A stretch of DNA of 34,054 nucleotides, taken from Bacteroidota bacterium. Lineage in GTDB: Bacteria > Bacteroidota > Bacteroidia > Chitinophagales > Saprospiraceae. Under the pieces are notes generated by a model. The model saw only the letters and a program-made list of their open reading frames with translations, did not search any database and was not told where the DNA came from. The DNA lies in contig SBHD01000226.1 in the NCBI GenBank assembly GCA_006226345.1, forward strand, positions 1-34,054, read 5' to 3'. Of this stretch, positions 18,209 through 26,150 are shown piece by piece (position 1 is the first letter of the stretch; the number at the start of each line of letters is the position of its first letter). Both the position numbers and the translations under genes were made by a program.

Positions 18209-19609
18209 ATGACAAATATTATCCGGCAACAAACATTTCTCTTTGATTGGCACGGCGCCGGTGAAGACGCGGCCGCCATCCAGCAACGGGCAACAGCCCT
18301 TTGCCGGGAGAAATTGTTGCCGGCACTGGAAGCCGCACTGGAACAGCTGGCGCCTGATCACACACACTGGTGCCTGGACCGCCTGGAACTGGACCTTGGA
18401 TCATGGTCTCCCGCGGCACTGGATACTGAACTGGTGCCAGCATTGACCAAAGCACTGGAGGAGCAGGTTGAACGAACGGTGGTGTATTTCGGGCAGGAGA
18501 CGGACACCGAAAAAAACGGTCTGGTCCGGAAGACATCCATCCCTGGTACAGCAGCCAGCGTTTTTGTCCTTTTTTTGGAAACCGGCCGGTTACCCTGGTA
18601 TTATAAGTTGCTGGAAGGACAAAGCCTGGAGCAGGCGCTGGAAGCACAATTGTTTGCCGGTTCCGGAGCAATAGCGGCCTTTCAGCCTGAATTCCTGCGT
18701 GTCATTCGATCGCCGGATGTCCGGAAAAGGCTGGTCTGGCAGTTTTCTGCCGGTTTCCTACATCGTTTGCTGGCGCTTCAATCCGGGCAGGCAGAGTCGG
18801 TGGTACAGGCGCTGCTGGATAGTCTGGAACAAGTGCCGGTATATTTTCAGAAAAAAGCAGCGTACCTGGTATGGCAGGCGGCATTCGAAACTTTAGCGCA
18901 AAACCAGGAATCATTTTCAGCCAATAAGCTTCGGGCGGTTTGTGCAAAACACCTGATGGAGGAATTAGAGGATATGCCAGAGCTTAGTGACCGGAAAGCG
19001 TTCTGGCCGAATTTGTTTTCCGGTACAACAGATATGGATTTTTCTGAAACACCGGAAGCGATACCTGATACCACCCGGCTGCACTATTCCCGATCCGATA
19101 CAGAGGTTGCGGAGCCTGTTTACCTGGACCATGCAGGTATTATACTGCTACACCCGTTTTTACCCCGGCTCTTTGAAGCGCTGGAGATCGCTGATGACAC
19201 TTCGATCCGGGCACCTGGACGTGCCCTCGCCTTGCTGCACTATGCGGCGACGGGCCAGGAGCCGACTCCCGAATATGAATTGCCACTGGCCAAGATCCTG
19301 TGTGGTATACCGGTTGAAAAGCCGGTGGATACCACTAAAGCACTTACTGATAAAGAAAAAGAAGAAGTAACTGGTCTGCTTCAGGCAGTGATCAAACATT
19401 GGGGCGCCCTGGGAAATTCAGTCCCGGACGCCTTGCGTGGCACCTTCCTGGTACGACCGGGGAAACTTTCCCGTAGAGGAGACGAGTGGCTGTTACAAGT
19501 TGAAGCCCAAACCCTGGATATCCTGCTGGACCAACTTCCTTGGAGTATTTCGGCAATCCAAACACCCTGGATGTCGTCGATGCTTTGGGTAGAATGGGGC
19601 AACCCCTAA
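18209..19609 (+). CDS. CIS tape measure protein (Afp14-like)
   Basis: The 466-residue protein predicted to set tube and sheath length. Family signs are the N-terminal IIRQQTFLFDW with DRLELDLG near 57-64, the block HAGIILLHPFLPRLFEAL at about 308-325, and the C-terminal LPWSISAIQTPWMSSML and VEW ending. These are the recurring features of the contractile injection system tape-measure family (Afp14/Pvc14). It has no transmembrane segments and a helical, Gln/Leu/Ala-rich middle suited to an extended ruler. It sits between the fibre-like gene and the cargo gene, 43 bases before the latter. Particle length should scale with this protein; I cannot derive the length from sequence alone. Confidence 0.9.
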   Translation: MTNIIRQQTFLFDWHGAGEDAAAIQQRATALCREKLLPALEAALEQLAPDHTHWCLDRLELDLGSWSPAALDTELVPALTKALEEQVERTVVYFGQETDTEKNGLVRKTSIPGTAASVFVLFLETGRLPWYYKLLEGQSLEQALEAQLFAGSGAIAAFQPEFLRVIRSPDVRKRLVWQFSAGFLHRLLALQSGQAESVVQALLDSLEQVPVYFQKKAAYLVWQAAFETLAQNQESFSANKLRAVCAKHLMEELEDMPELSDRKAFWPNLFSGTTDMDFSETPEAIPDTTRLHYSRSDTEVAEPVYLDHAGIILLHPFLPRLFEALEIADDTSIRAPGRALALLHYAATGQEPTPEYELPLAKILCGIPVEKPVDTTKALTDKEKEEVTGLLQAVIKHWGALGNSVPDALRGTFLVRPGKLSRRGDEWLLQVEAQTLDILLDQLPWSISAIQTPWMSSMLWVEWGNP

Positions 19610-19652
19610 ACAGCCGGTCAAAGGCCGATCGGCATTAACGGACCCATCATGT

Positions 19653-22600
19653 ATGAAAACAGGTTCTGAAAAATCTTCCACTACTTCCAGTACGTCTGCG
19701 CAACAGGCGTCGAAACAGCCTTTTCTGACAAAGGCGAGTGGTGGCGGTTTTCTGGAGCCGACCGTTCAGATGAAAATGACGGTAAACCGGCCCGGGGACA
19801 AGTTTGAACAGGAGGCAGATCGAATGGCTGAGAAGGTGGTACGGATGCCGGAGGAAAAAGTGCAGAAAGCGGAGACGGAGCGGATACAGAAAGCAGGGGC
19901 GCCGGAAGAGAAAATCCGGAAAGCGGAAGACGAGCGGCTGCAAAAGGCGGATATGCCGGAAGAGCAGGTCCAAAAGGCCGCTATGCCGGAAGAAAAAATA
20001 CAGAAAGCGGAGGAGGAACAGGTACAGAAAGCCGATATGCCCGACGAGCAGGTCCAAAAGGCCGAAGATGAAAAACTCCAAAAGCAGGAAGAAGAACCGG
20101 TCCAGCGAAAAAGCGGAGACGGTGCGCCTGCAGTGAATGCCAATACCCAATCTGCCATCCGGCAAAAATCCTCGGGTGGGCAGCCGCTTGCCGCCGACGT
20201 GCGCAGTTATATGGAACCCCGTTTCGGGGCCGATTTCAGCCAGGTGCGTATTCACAATGACCAGGAAGCCGCCGGCCTGAGCAACCAGCTCTCGGCCCGG
20301 GCTTTTACCTATCAGAATAATATCTTTTTCTCCCGCGATCAATATAAGCCTGAGACCAGTGAAGGCAAGCAACTCCTGGCCCACGAACTCACCCATACCA
20401 TACAGCAAGGCCATGCCATTCAACGCAGTACTGCCGTAACCACCACTGCTTCTCCGCCGCCTATTCAACGGCTGGGTGTGAGCGATGCGCTGGACTATTT
20501 TGCAGATAAAGCCTATTACATACCCGGTTTCCGGATGCTGACGATCGTATTGGGTTTCAATCCGATCAATGGTGCCAGGACCGACCGCAGTGCTGCGAAC
20601 ATCCTGCGGGCAGTGATCGAACTGATCCCGGGAGGGGCATTCATTACGCAGGCGCTTGAAAACCACGGGGTGTTTGCTGAAGCTGGTGCCTGGATAGAAC
20701 AGCAACTCAGCACCCTGGGCGATATCGGATCGCAGATCGTTTCCGGGCTGAACCGGTTCCTGGACTCTCTGAGCTGGAGAGATATTTTTGATCTCGGTGG
20801 CGTATGGGACCGCGCCAAGCGCATCTTCACAGACCCTATCGGCCGGCTCATTTCCTTTGGGAAGGGTGTGGTGAAAGACCTGCTCACACTGGTCAAAAAT
20901 GCCATTCTCCGGCCCCTGGCAGCCCTGGCACAGGGCACCCGGGGCTACGACCTGCTCCGGGCCTTGCTGGGTGAAGACCCTATTACCGGCGAGCCGGTAC
21001 CCCGCACGCCCGATACGGTTATTGGCGGCTTTATGAAACTGATCGGTCAGGAAGAGGTCTGGGAGAACATCAAGCGTGGTAACGCCATTCAGCGCGCCTG
21101 GGCCTGGTTCCAGGGCGTACTGGCAGGCCTGATGAACTTTGTCCGCACCATTCCCGGAAGGATCATCAGCACGATCACCTCCCTGACTTTCCGGGATATT
21201 ATCACAGTAGCGGGTGCTTTTGTGAAGGTGGTCAAGTCCTTTGCCAATATCGCCTTTGAGTTTATCAGTTGGGGCATCAACCAGGTGATTGGCTTGCTGG
21301 AGATCCTGTTTGATGTGGTCGCACCGGGCATCATGCCGTATATCCGGAAGGCCAAAAGTGCCTTTAACACCATCCTGAAAAACCCGATCGCTTTTGTCGG
21401 TAACCTGATCCGGGCCGCCAAACTAGGCTTCCGGATGTTTGCCAATAATATCCTGGAGCACCTGAAAACCGCCCTGATCAAATGGCTGGTAGGGCCTCTG
21501 GCTGCCGCGGGTGTGTATATTCCCAAGTCGTTCAGTCTGCTGGAGATTGTCAAATTGATCCTCTCCGTGCTGAACCTGACCTGGACAAATATTCGCAAGA
21601 AGCTCCTTAAGTTCATTCCAGAGCCGGTACTGCAGGGTTTGGAAAAGACCTTTGATATCCTGGTCACGTTGGTGAAGGAAGGTCCGGCTGCAGCCTGGGA
21701 AAAGATCAAAGGCGAGCTGATCGAACTGAAGGATATGCTTATCAGTGAGATCACCGGCATGGTCGTAACCCAGATCGTCAAGGCGGCTGTCACAAAACTC
21801 GTGACGATGTTTAATCCGGTAGGTGCGGTTATTCAGGCCATCATCGCCATTTATGACACCATCACCTTCTTCATTGAGCGGATCAAACAGATCGCGGCAG
21901 TTGTAGGTTCATTCATTGATTCCATCGCTGCCATTGCCGCCGGAAAAGTAGGCGCGGCTGCCAGGAAAGTGGAGAGCACTATGGCCAATACGCTGGTGGT
22001 GGTACTGGCCTTCTTGGCCAGGTTTGCCCGGCTGGGCGGGATACCGAAGAAGATCGTGGGGATCATCCGGCGTATCCGCAAACCGATCGACAAAGCACTG
22101 GATAAGATTGTGGGGTGGATCATGAAGGTACTTAAGGGCGCCAAAGACAAGGTGGTCAGTTTGTTCATGCGGCCCAGGCCGTTCAAGGCCGGCAAAGGAA
22201 GCCACCGGTTGTTTGCTGATGGAGACGAGGTGATGCTGGCCAGCAGCCCGGCCCGGCGGTTGGGTAATGCGCTTACAACTTTTCGGACCAATGACCCGCC
22301 ACCCTCTGCCGCAACGCTCAAGCTGATTCAAAGTGCCCATGACAAAGGCAGTCAGCTCAAGAAGAATATTGTCAAAAAGGATCCCAAACTCTTATCTAAA
22401 AATGAGGAATTACGGGATGACATTGTATCGTTGCTGATCCGGATCATGTATGAAACAGGTGGGACGAAAAAGAAAAAAATGGCCCCTGTTACCATAACAT
22501 TTGAAGCTAAGGGGAATAAGGGGGAATTTAACCGTCAGCTAAAATTGCAGGAAACCGAGATCAACAAGATGCAGGTTGGGGACTGGCAGAAAAACAGGGC

Positions 22601-23051
22601 CCGGTTTGTTGCATTCGGACGGAACAAGAAAGAGGATACCGCATCAGAGCGGAAAGCCGCACTGACGCAAAAACTGGTAAATAATCCGAAAAAGGCTATA
22701 TCTGCTCTGGAAAGCCAGGGACTTCTGAAAGCGAGTTCAAAGGCAAGGCTGGAGGCGATTTTCTCCGATCCTAATATTCCTGCCGGTCAAAAGGATAAGG
22801 CAGCAGCATCTATTATAAAACAGATCATGGATTCATATTCCGGCAAAAACCTGGCTGTTTTGCATACACTGGATCAGGTAGCGGGCGGGGCCGCGACGAT
22901 TTATGGTGACGATGCCTCTATATTTGGAGGACGTTACGAGAATTCTACGATTGGAAGTCAATGGTATCCTGCGAGGATCGCCATCATTGATAAAGCAACG
23001 CTAAACGTGGACCCCAAGGTGAAAATTAAAAGTGTAACATTGAAATCTTAA
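19653..23051 (+). CDS. eCIS cargo toxin: DUF4157 leader, Ntox15 (Tde1-like) DNase tip
   Basis: A 1132-residue predicted effector. Residues 40-65 hold the EQEADRMAE leader motif of eCIS cargo, and 65-148 a run of short MPEEKVQKA-type repeats. Residues 177-250 are the DUF4157 domain with a zincin-like HELTH at 244-248. About 260-850 is a very long hydrophobic/amphipathic helical region, possibly for loading or membrane passage. The tip (about 945-1120) matches polymorphic toxin type 15: GEFNRQLKLQETEINKMQVG, the HxxD motif H1071-T-L-D1074 followed by QVAGG, and STIGSQW at 1098-1104. In Agrobacterium Tde1 this domain is a type VI DNase needing HxxD. GC falls sharply near residue 890, so the tip looks exchanged. 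The neighbouring immunity-type gene supports the call. Activity is inferred, not shown. Confidence 0.87.
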   Translation: MKTGSEKSSTTSSTSAQQASKQPFLTKASGGGFLEPTVQMKMTVNRPGDKFEQEADRMAEKVVRMPEEKVQKAETERIQKAGAPEEKIRKAEDERLQKADMPEEQVQKAAMPEEKIQKAEEEQVQKADMPDEQVQKAEDEKLQKQEEEPVQRKSGDGAPAVNANTQSAIRQKSSGGQPLAADVRSYMEPRFGADFSQVRIHNDQEAAGLSNQLSARAFTYQNNIFFSRDQYKPETSEGKQLLAHELTHTIQQGHAIQRSTAVTTTASPPPIQRLGVSDALDYFADKAYYIPGFRMLTIVLGFNPINGARTDRSAANILRAVIELIPGGAFITQALENHGVFAEAGAWIEQQLSTLGDIGSQIVSGLNRFLDSLSWRDIFDLGGVWDRAKRIFTDPIGRLISFGKGVVKDLLTLVKNAILRPLAALAQGTRGYDLLRALLGEDPITGEPVPRTPDTVIGGFMKLIGQEEVWENIKRGNAIQRAWAWFQGVLAGLMNFVRTIPGRIISTITSLTFRDIITVAGAFVKVVKSFANIAFEFISWGINQVIGLLEILFDVVAPGIMPYIRKAKSAFNTILKNPIAFVGNLIRAAKLGFRMFANNILEHLKTALIKWLVGPLAAAGVYIPKSFSLLEIVKLILSVLNLTWTNIRKKLLKFIPEPVLQGLEKTFDILVTLVKEGPAAAWEKIKGELIELKDMLISEITGMVVTQIVKAAVTKLVTMFNPVGAVIQAIIAIYDTITFFIERIKQIAAVVGSFIDSIAAIAAGKVGAAARKVESTMANTLVVVLAFLARFARLGGIPKKIVGIIRRIRKPIDKALDKIVGWIMKVLKGAKDKVVSLFMRPRPFKAGKGSHRLFADGDEVMLASSPARRLGNALTTFRTNDPPPSAATLKLIQSAHDKGSQLKKNIVKKDPKLLSKNEELRDDIVSLLIRIMYETGGTKKKKMAPVTITFEAKGNKGEFNRQLKLQETEINKMQVGDWQKNRARFVAFGRNKKEDTASERKAALTQKLVNNPKKAISALESQGLLKASSKARLEAIFSDPNIPAGQKDKAAASIIKQIMDSYSGKNLAVLHTLDQVAGGAATIYGDDASIFGGRYENSTIGSQWYPARIAIIDKATLNVDPKVKIKSVTLKS
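19845..20096 (+). repeat. Short charged tandem repeats in the DUF4157 cargo protein
   Basis: About ten units of 8-10 residues (65-148), each ending in V/I/L-Q/R-K/R, with units such as MPEEKVQKA, EDERLQKAD and MPDEQVQKA. The DNA is visibly repetitive (ATGCCGGAAGA recurs). Repeats of this type are common between the leader and the DUF4157 domain of eCIS cargo. A coiled-coil or extended spacer role is inferred. Confidence 0.85.
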
Positions 23052-23064
23052 AACTCGACGTGGT

Positions 23065-23640
23065 ATGATCCCTTATGATGGATTTAAGGAGCGGTATTAC
23101 GGCAGTAAGAAGAATTGGCGTGGATTTACGGATGAGGAGAAAGCGGAGATCGAGCGGCTGCTTCCAGAGGATGTTTCCGGTTTTCTGCTGGCGGAAGGCC
23201 TGTCCAGCTATGGGAATAATTTCCTTTGGACAACCCATCCGGGTTTATTGGCAGATGTTTTGGATGCCTGGGGATTGAAGCAGGATAAATGTTTTGCCTT
23301 TATGCGCTCTGCTTTTGGGGCGTGCATTTATTATGCGGAGAACGAATATTTTTATCTGGATCCATTGTTTGGGAGGATCGTGTCAATGGACGATAATTTT
23401 TACCTGGCGTTAAATTATTCCCTGACCATTGATGAAATATTGGAAAACGGCTTCTTCCTGGATGTTTTCAATAACCTGGAAATGGATACTGCACAGTTGA
23501 AGCCTGATGAGATCCTGGCTTTTATCCCGGCACTACCCATGGGGGGCAGTTTTGAAACCTCGAAAGTCGAAAAAGTAAAAATGGCGGAGCATTTAATGTT
23601 CCTTGCCCAGCTTTTTGAAGGGAAGGCTAAAAAGGTTTAA
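23065..23640 (+). CDS. Tdi1-like immunity protein (GAD-like plus DUF1851)
   Basis: A 191-residue predicted antitoxin for the upstream DNase tip. The N-terminal half resembles the GAD-like domain (LPEDVSGFLLAEGLSSYGNN then FLWTTHP at about 34-59). The C-terminal half resembles DUF1851: FMRSAFGACIYY at 79-90, LDPLFGRI at 98-105, FIPALPMGG at 153-161 and EHLMFLAQL at 175-183. This two-domain layout is that of Tdi1, the immunity protein of the Agrobacterium Tde1 DNase, and it sits 13 bases after a Tde1-like toxin. It is cytoplasmic, with no signal peptide. The gene is AT-rich (35-40% in counted lines), matching the toxin tip but not the flanking genes. Family assignment is from recognised motifs, not a search. 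Confidence 0.85.
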   Translation: MIPYDGFKERYYGSKKNWRGFTDEEKAEIERLLPEDVSGFLLAEGLSSYGNNFLWTTHPGLLADVLDAWGLKQDKCFAFMRSAFGACIYYAENEYFYLDPLFGRIVSMDDNFYLALNYSLTIDEILENGFFLDVFNNLEMDTAQLKPDEILAFIPALPMGGSFETSKVEKVKMAEHLMFLAQLFEGKAKKV

Positions 23641-23669
23641 CCTAATTCGAAAAACAGATTTACATCCAA

Positions 23670-25007
23670 ATGGCTGGTAAAAATAACGCGAACACCTCCT
23701 CCCTCTCCACCGCTCTCACCTACCTTCATTCCGTCCTGTCCGGACGGCTGAAAGTTCATTTGGGCAAAGAGGCGCAGGTAGAAGTGCAGGGAACCGCCTA
23801 CTACGAAGACGACTCGCCCTTCGCCCAATTTATCCAGCACCATCAACCCAATTTCGAAGAATATATCGTGCTGCTCCTGGCATTGGCGCCACATATCCAG
23901 CCGCATTTTTTTAACCAGGTCCTGGGTGAATATTACCCCGAAGGCGGTGAACTACCGGAGTTCGGCGGATTACGTATCGGCAACCACCGAGGTATACTGC
24001 CTACCGGAGAAACCGCACAGTTCGTACTGGCCGGTAATGATCTGGAAAAACGCCTGGCCGTTCAGCAGTTGTTCCGTTCGGAACACTGGTTCTCACAAAA
24101 GCAGGTCCTCTGGCTCGAACCGGTGCGCGAAGGCGAACCGATCATGAGCGGCAGGTTGATCCCGGACCCTGAGTTTGTTGAGCGCCTGACCCTGGGTACG
24201 GTCAGTCGTCCACGTTTCAGCACAGATTTTCCGGCTGAATACATCACCACCGAAATGACCTGGGATGATCTCGTGTTACATCCCACTACTGTACGGCAGA
24301 TCCGGGAGATCGAGCACTGGATCAAGCACCATGCCACACTCCTTGATGACTGGGGGATGGGCAAGCGCGTGAAACCGGGATACCGGACGCTGTTTTATGG
24401 TCCGCCCGGGACCGGTAAAACACTGACGGCAACACTGCTAGGTAAATACACCGGAAAGGAAGTGTATCGCATCGACCTGTCGCGCGTCGTTTCCAAATAT
24501 ATTGGCGAAACTGAAAAGAACCTTTCCAGGCTGTTCGACAAGGCCGAGAATAAAAACTGGATACTGTTCTTTGACGAAGCCGACGCGCTGTTCGGCAAAC
24601 GCACCGGAATTCGGGATGCGCACGATAAGTATGCCAACCAGGAGGTGTCTTATCTCCTGCAACGGATTGAGGCCTTCAACGGGTTGGTGATCCTGGCTTC
24701 CAATCAGCGCGCCAACGTGGACGAGGCATTTACCCGCCGGTTTCAGGCGATCATTCATTTTCCGATGCCCCGCCCGGAAGAACGGCTCGAGCTCTGGCAA
24801 AAGGTGTTTCCGGAACAGCTCAAGATCGCTAATGATATCGACTGGAAGCAGGTGGCTGCCAGGTATGAACTCACAGGCGCCGGTATTGTCAATATCGCCC
24901 ACTACTGTGCGGTGGAAGCTCTGGCCGACCAAACGCACCGGCTCGACCGCCAGCGGCTGGAAGCCGCTATCCTGCGGGAATTTGTGAAAGAAGGTAAGAT
25001 GGTATAG
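23670..25007 (+). CDS. AAA+ ATPase (Afp15-like)
   Basis: A 445-residue AAA+ protein; Afp15/Pvc15 members are needed for particle assembly or cargo loading. The AAA core has Walker A GPPGTGKT at 244-251, Walker B ILFFDEADALFG with D302-E303, the sensor region ILASNQ and an Arg-finger-like TRRF. The N-terminal ~200 residues are family specific (LTYLHSVLSGRLKVH, SEHWFSQKQVLWLEP). It is full length and soluble. It is the last gene of the array, 29 bases after the immunity gene; GC returns to the operon level within the first 60 bases. The stop lies only 7 bases from the convergent regulator gene's stop, with no obvious hairpin in between. Confidence 0.93.
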   Translation: MAGKNNANTSSLSTALTYLHSVLSGRLKVHLGKEAQVEVQGTAYYEDDSPFAQFIQHHQPNFEEYIVLLLALAPHIQPHFFNQVLGEYYPEGGELPEFGGLRIGNHRGILPTGETAQFVLAGNDLEKRLAVQQLFRSEHWFSQKQVLWLEPVREGEPIMSGRLIPDPEFVERLTLGTVSRPRFSTDFPAEYITTEMTWDDLVLHPTTVRQIREIEHWIKHHATLLDDWGMGKRVKPGYRTLFYGPPGTGKTLTATLLGKYTGKEVYRIDLSRVVSKYIGETEKNLSRLFDKAENKNWILFFDEADALFGKRTGIRDAHDKYANQEVSYLLQRIEAFNGLVILASNQRANVDEAFTRRFQAIIHFPMPRPEERLELWQKVFPEQLKIANDIDWKQVAARYELTGAGIVNIAHYCAVEALADQTHRLDRQRLEAAILREFVKEGKMV

Positions 25008-25014
25008 CCCTTGG

Positions 25015-25662
25015 TTACATTAATCTCCAGGCATAAAGCCCCGATTCAAACGCTACACGCACCAGTCCTGCCGTATTGCGGACGCCGAGTTTCTGGATAA
25101 GGTTGATCCGGTGAGTCTCTACGGTACACTGGCTGATGAATAACTTCTTGGCAATCTCAATTGACGTGTATTCTTCAACGATGAGTTGGAGGATCTCCTG
25201 CTCGCGTTGTGTCAGGTTGCGTCTTTGTTTTTTTTTGCTGCTTGGGTTGTTGGTCAGCCAGGCTGTAAATTCATTGTACAGGGAGGCCGGCACATACCGC
25301 CTGCCCTTGGTTAGTGCGGTCAGTGCCTGTCGGATATCCTCAAGCGGAGAGGTTTTTGGCAGATAAGCCGATATTCCCTCCTTAAAATAAGCTTTGATCT
25401 CCGGGATAGATTGCGTATTGCCGAAAATCAGGATGAGCAGCGCAGGAAACTTTTTCCGGACTTGCCGGACTATTCCGGTTGCTTCAGCGCCTTTAAGGCT
25501 ACCGTCGAGCCAGAGGAGATCAGCAGGAAATTGGGTTAAGGCGGAGGACAGGTTTTTGAGCGAGCCGCTGGTCTGGACGACCAGGCAATTTTCCAGTTCC
25601 TGCATCTGTTGCAGGAGCGCCTCCCGTAAGAGCGGGATAGATTCGATCAGGAAGATTCGCAT
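25015..25662 (-). CDS. NarL/LuxR-type response regulator with degenerate receiver
   Basis: A 215-residue transcription regulator, receiver plus LuxR-type HTH. The receiver (1-120) keeps the phosphorylatable-type Asp (LLWLDG, D53) and the Lys (LPKTSP, K103), but the usual acidic pair near the N-terminus is E7-S8 (IFLIESIPLL). The DNA-binding domain (about 148-208) is complete: LTQREQEILQLI, IAKKLFISQCTVETHRI, IQKLGVRN. The ATG at 25662 is used; an in-frame TTG two codons upstream is possible. The gene is convergent with the eCIS array. No partner kinase is in the window, so whether it is phosphorylated, and whether it controls the eCIS genes, is unknown. Confidence 0.88.
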   Translation of the reverse strand: MRIFLIESIPLLREALLQQMQELENCLVVQTSGSLKNLSSALTQFPADLLWLDGSLKGAEATGIVRQVRKKFPALLILIFGNTQSIPEIKAYFKEGISAYLPKTSPLEDIRQALTALTKGRRYVPASLYNEFTAWLTNNPSSKKKQRRNLTQREQEILQLIVEEYTSIEIAKKLFISQCTVETHRINLIQKLGVRNTAGLVRVAFESGLYAWRLM

Positions 25663-25856
25663 TTTCAAATGGTGGATTAACTGATTATTGGTGATGGGTG
25701 AAAGCCAAACCGGTTGGGAACGGCTAATACTATCGAATTAGCATACGTTGACGTTGGGAAACATCAATGCAAAAAGACCTTTCGAATGGGAGGTGTCGGA
25801 AACTGGCAGGCTTGTACTGCCAATTGGATTAGGAGAATTTCCTGGAGTGTACGAAA

Positions 25857-25864
25857 CAAATATA
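25857..25864 (-). promoter_or_regulatory. Possible promoter -7 box for the response regulator
   Basis: The minus strand reads TATATTTG, matching the Bacteroidota TAnnTTTG box. No good TTTG element lies at the expected 17-23 bases upstream, and the leader would be nearly 190 bases, so this is weak. Confidence 0.3.
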
Positions 25865-26002
25865 ACGTAAAAAAATAATATAGCTTAAGTTCGGTCAAAC
25901 CTTAACGTTCGCTCCGTTATATGGGCAAATTCTGTTCCAGTTTTGTTCGGTACAGCAGTTTGGCGGCGAACCGGCCGGATCCTCAAATTAGTCTGCCCGG
26001 GC

Positions 26003-26036
26003 TTTACCTACCGGAACTGTCTGCGTTGTACCTTTG
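26003..26036 (+). promoter_or_regulatory. Promoter for the nucleotide-sugar operon
   Basis: TACCTTTG at 26029-26036 matches TAnnTTTG exactly. A partial upstream element (TTTA, 26003-26006) lies 22 bases before it. The implied leader to ATG 26151 is a little over 100 bases. Confidence 0.45.
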
Positions 26037-26150
26037 CCCACCATTCATTCGGGAATTACCTGGAAACGGGTGACGTTTGGCCTAAGTTTGGCACCATTCT
26101 GGTAAGGAACAGGCTTCCCCTGACCGCTCTATCTGGACTAAAAATATCCC

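Larger units (their letters stand above)
25663..26150. other. Intergenic region between regulator and sugar operon
   Basis: About 490 bases separating divergent genes, AT-rich around 25680-25900. It holds a possible minus-strand promoter box (25857-25864), a plus-strand box (26029-26036) and a small hairpin (TGGCAG/CTGCCA, 25804-25822). I see no convincing gene; the plus-strand frame at 25943-26212 has no family resemblance and overlaps the next gene. Confidence 0.6.

Noticed and set aside
19845-20096. CRISPR-like repeated DNA
   Set aside because: The period is short and uneven, there are no unique spacers, and the repeats are in frame within the cargo protein.
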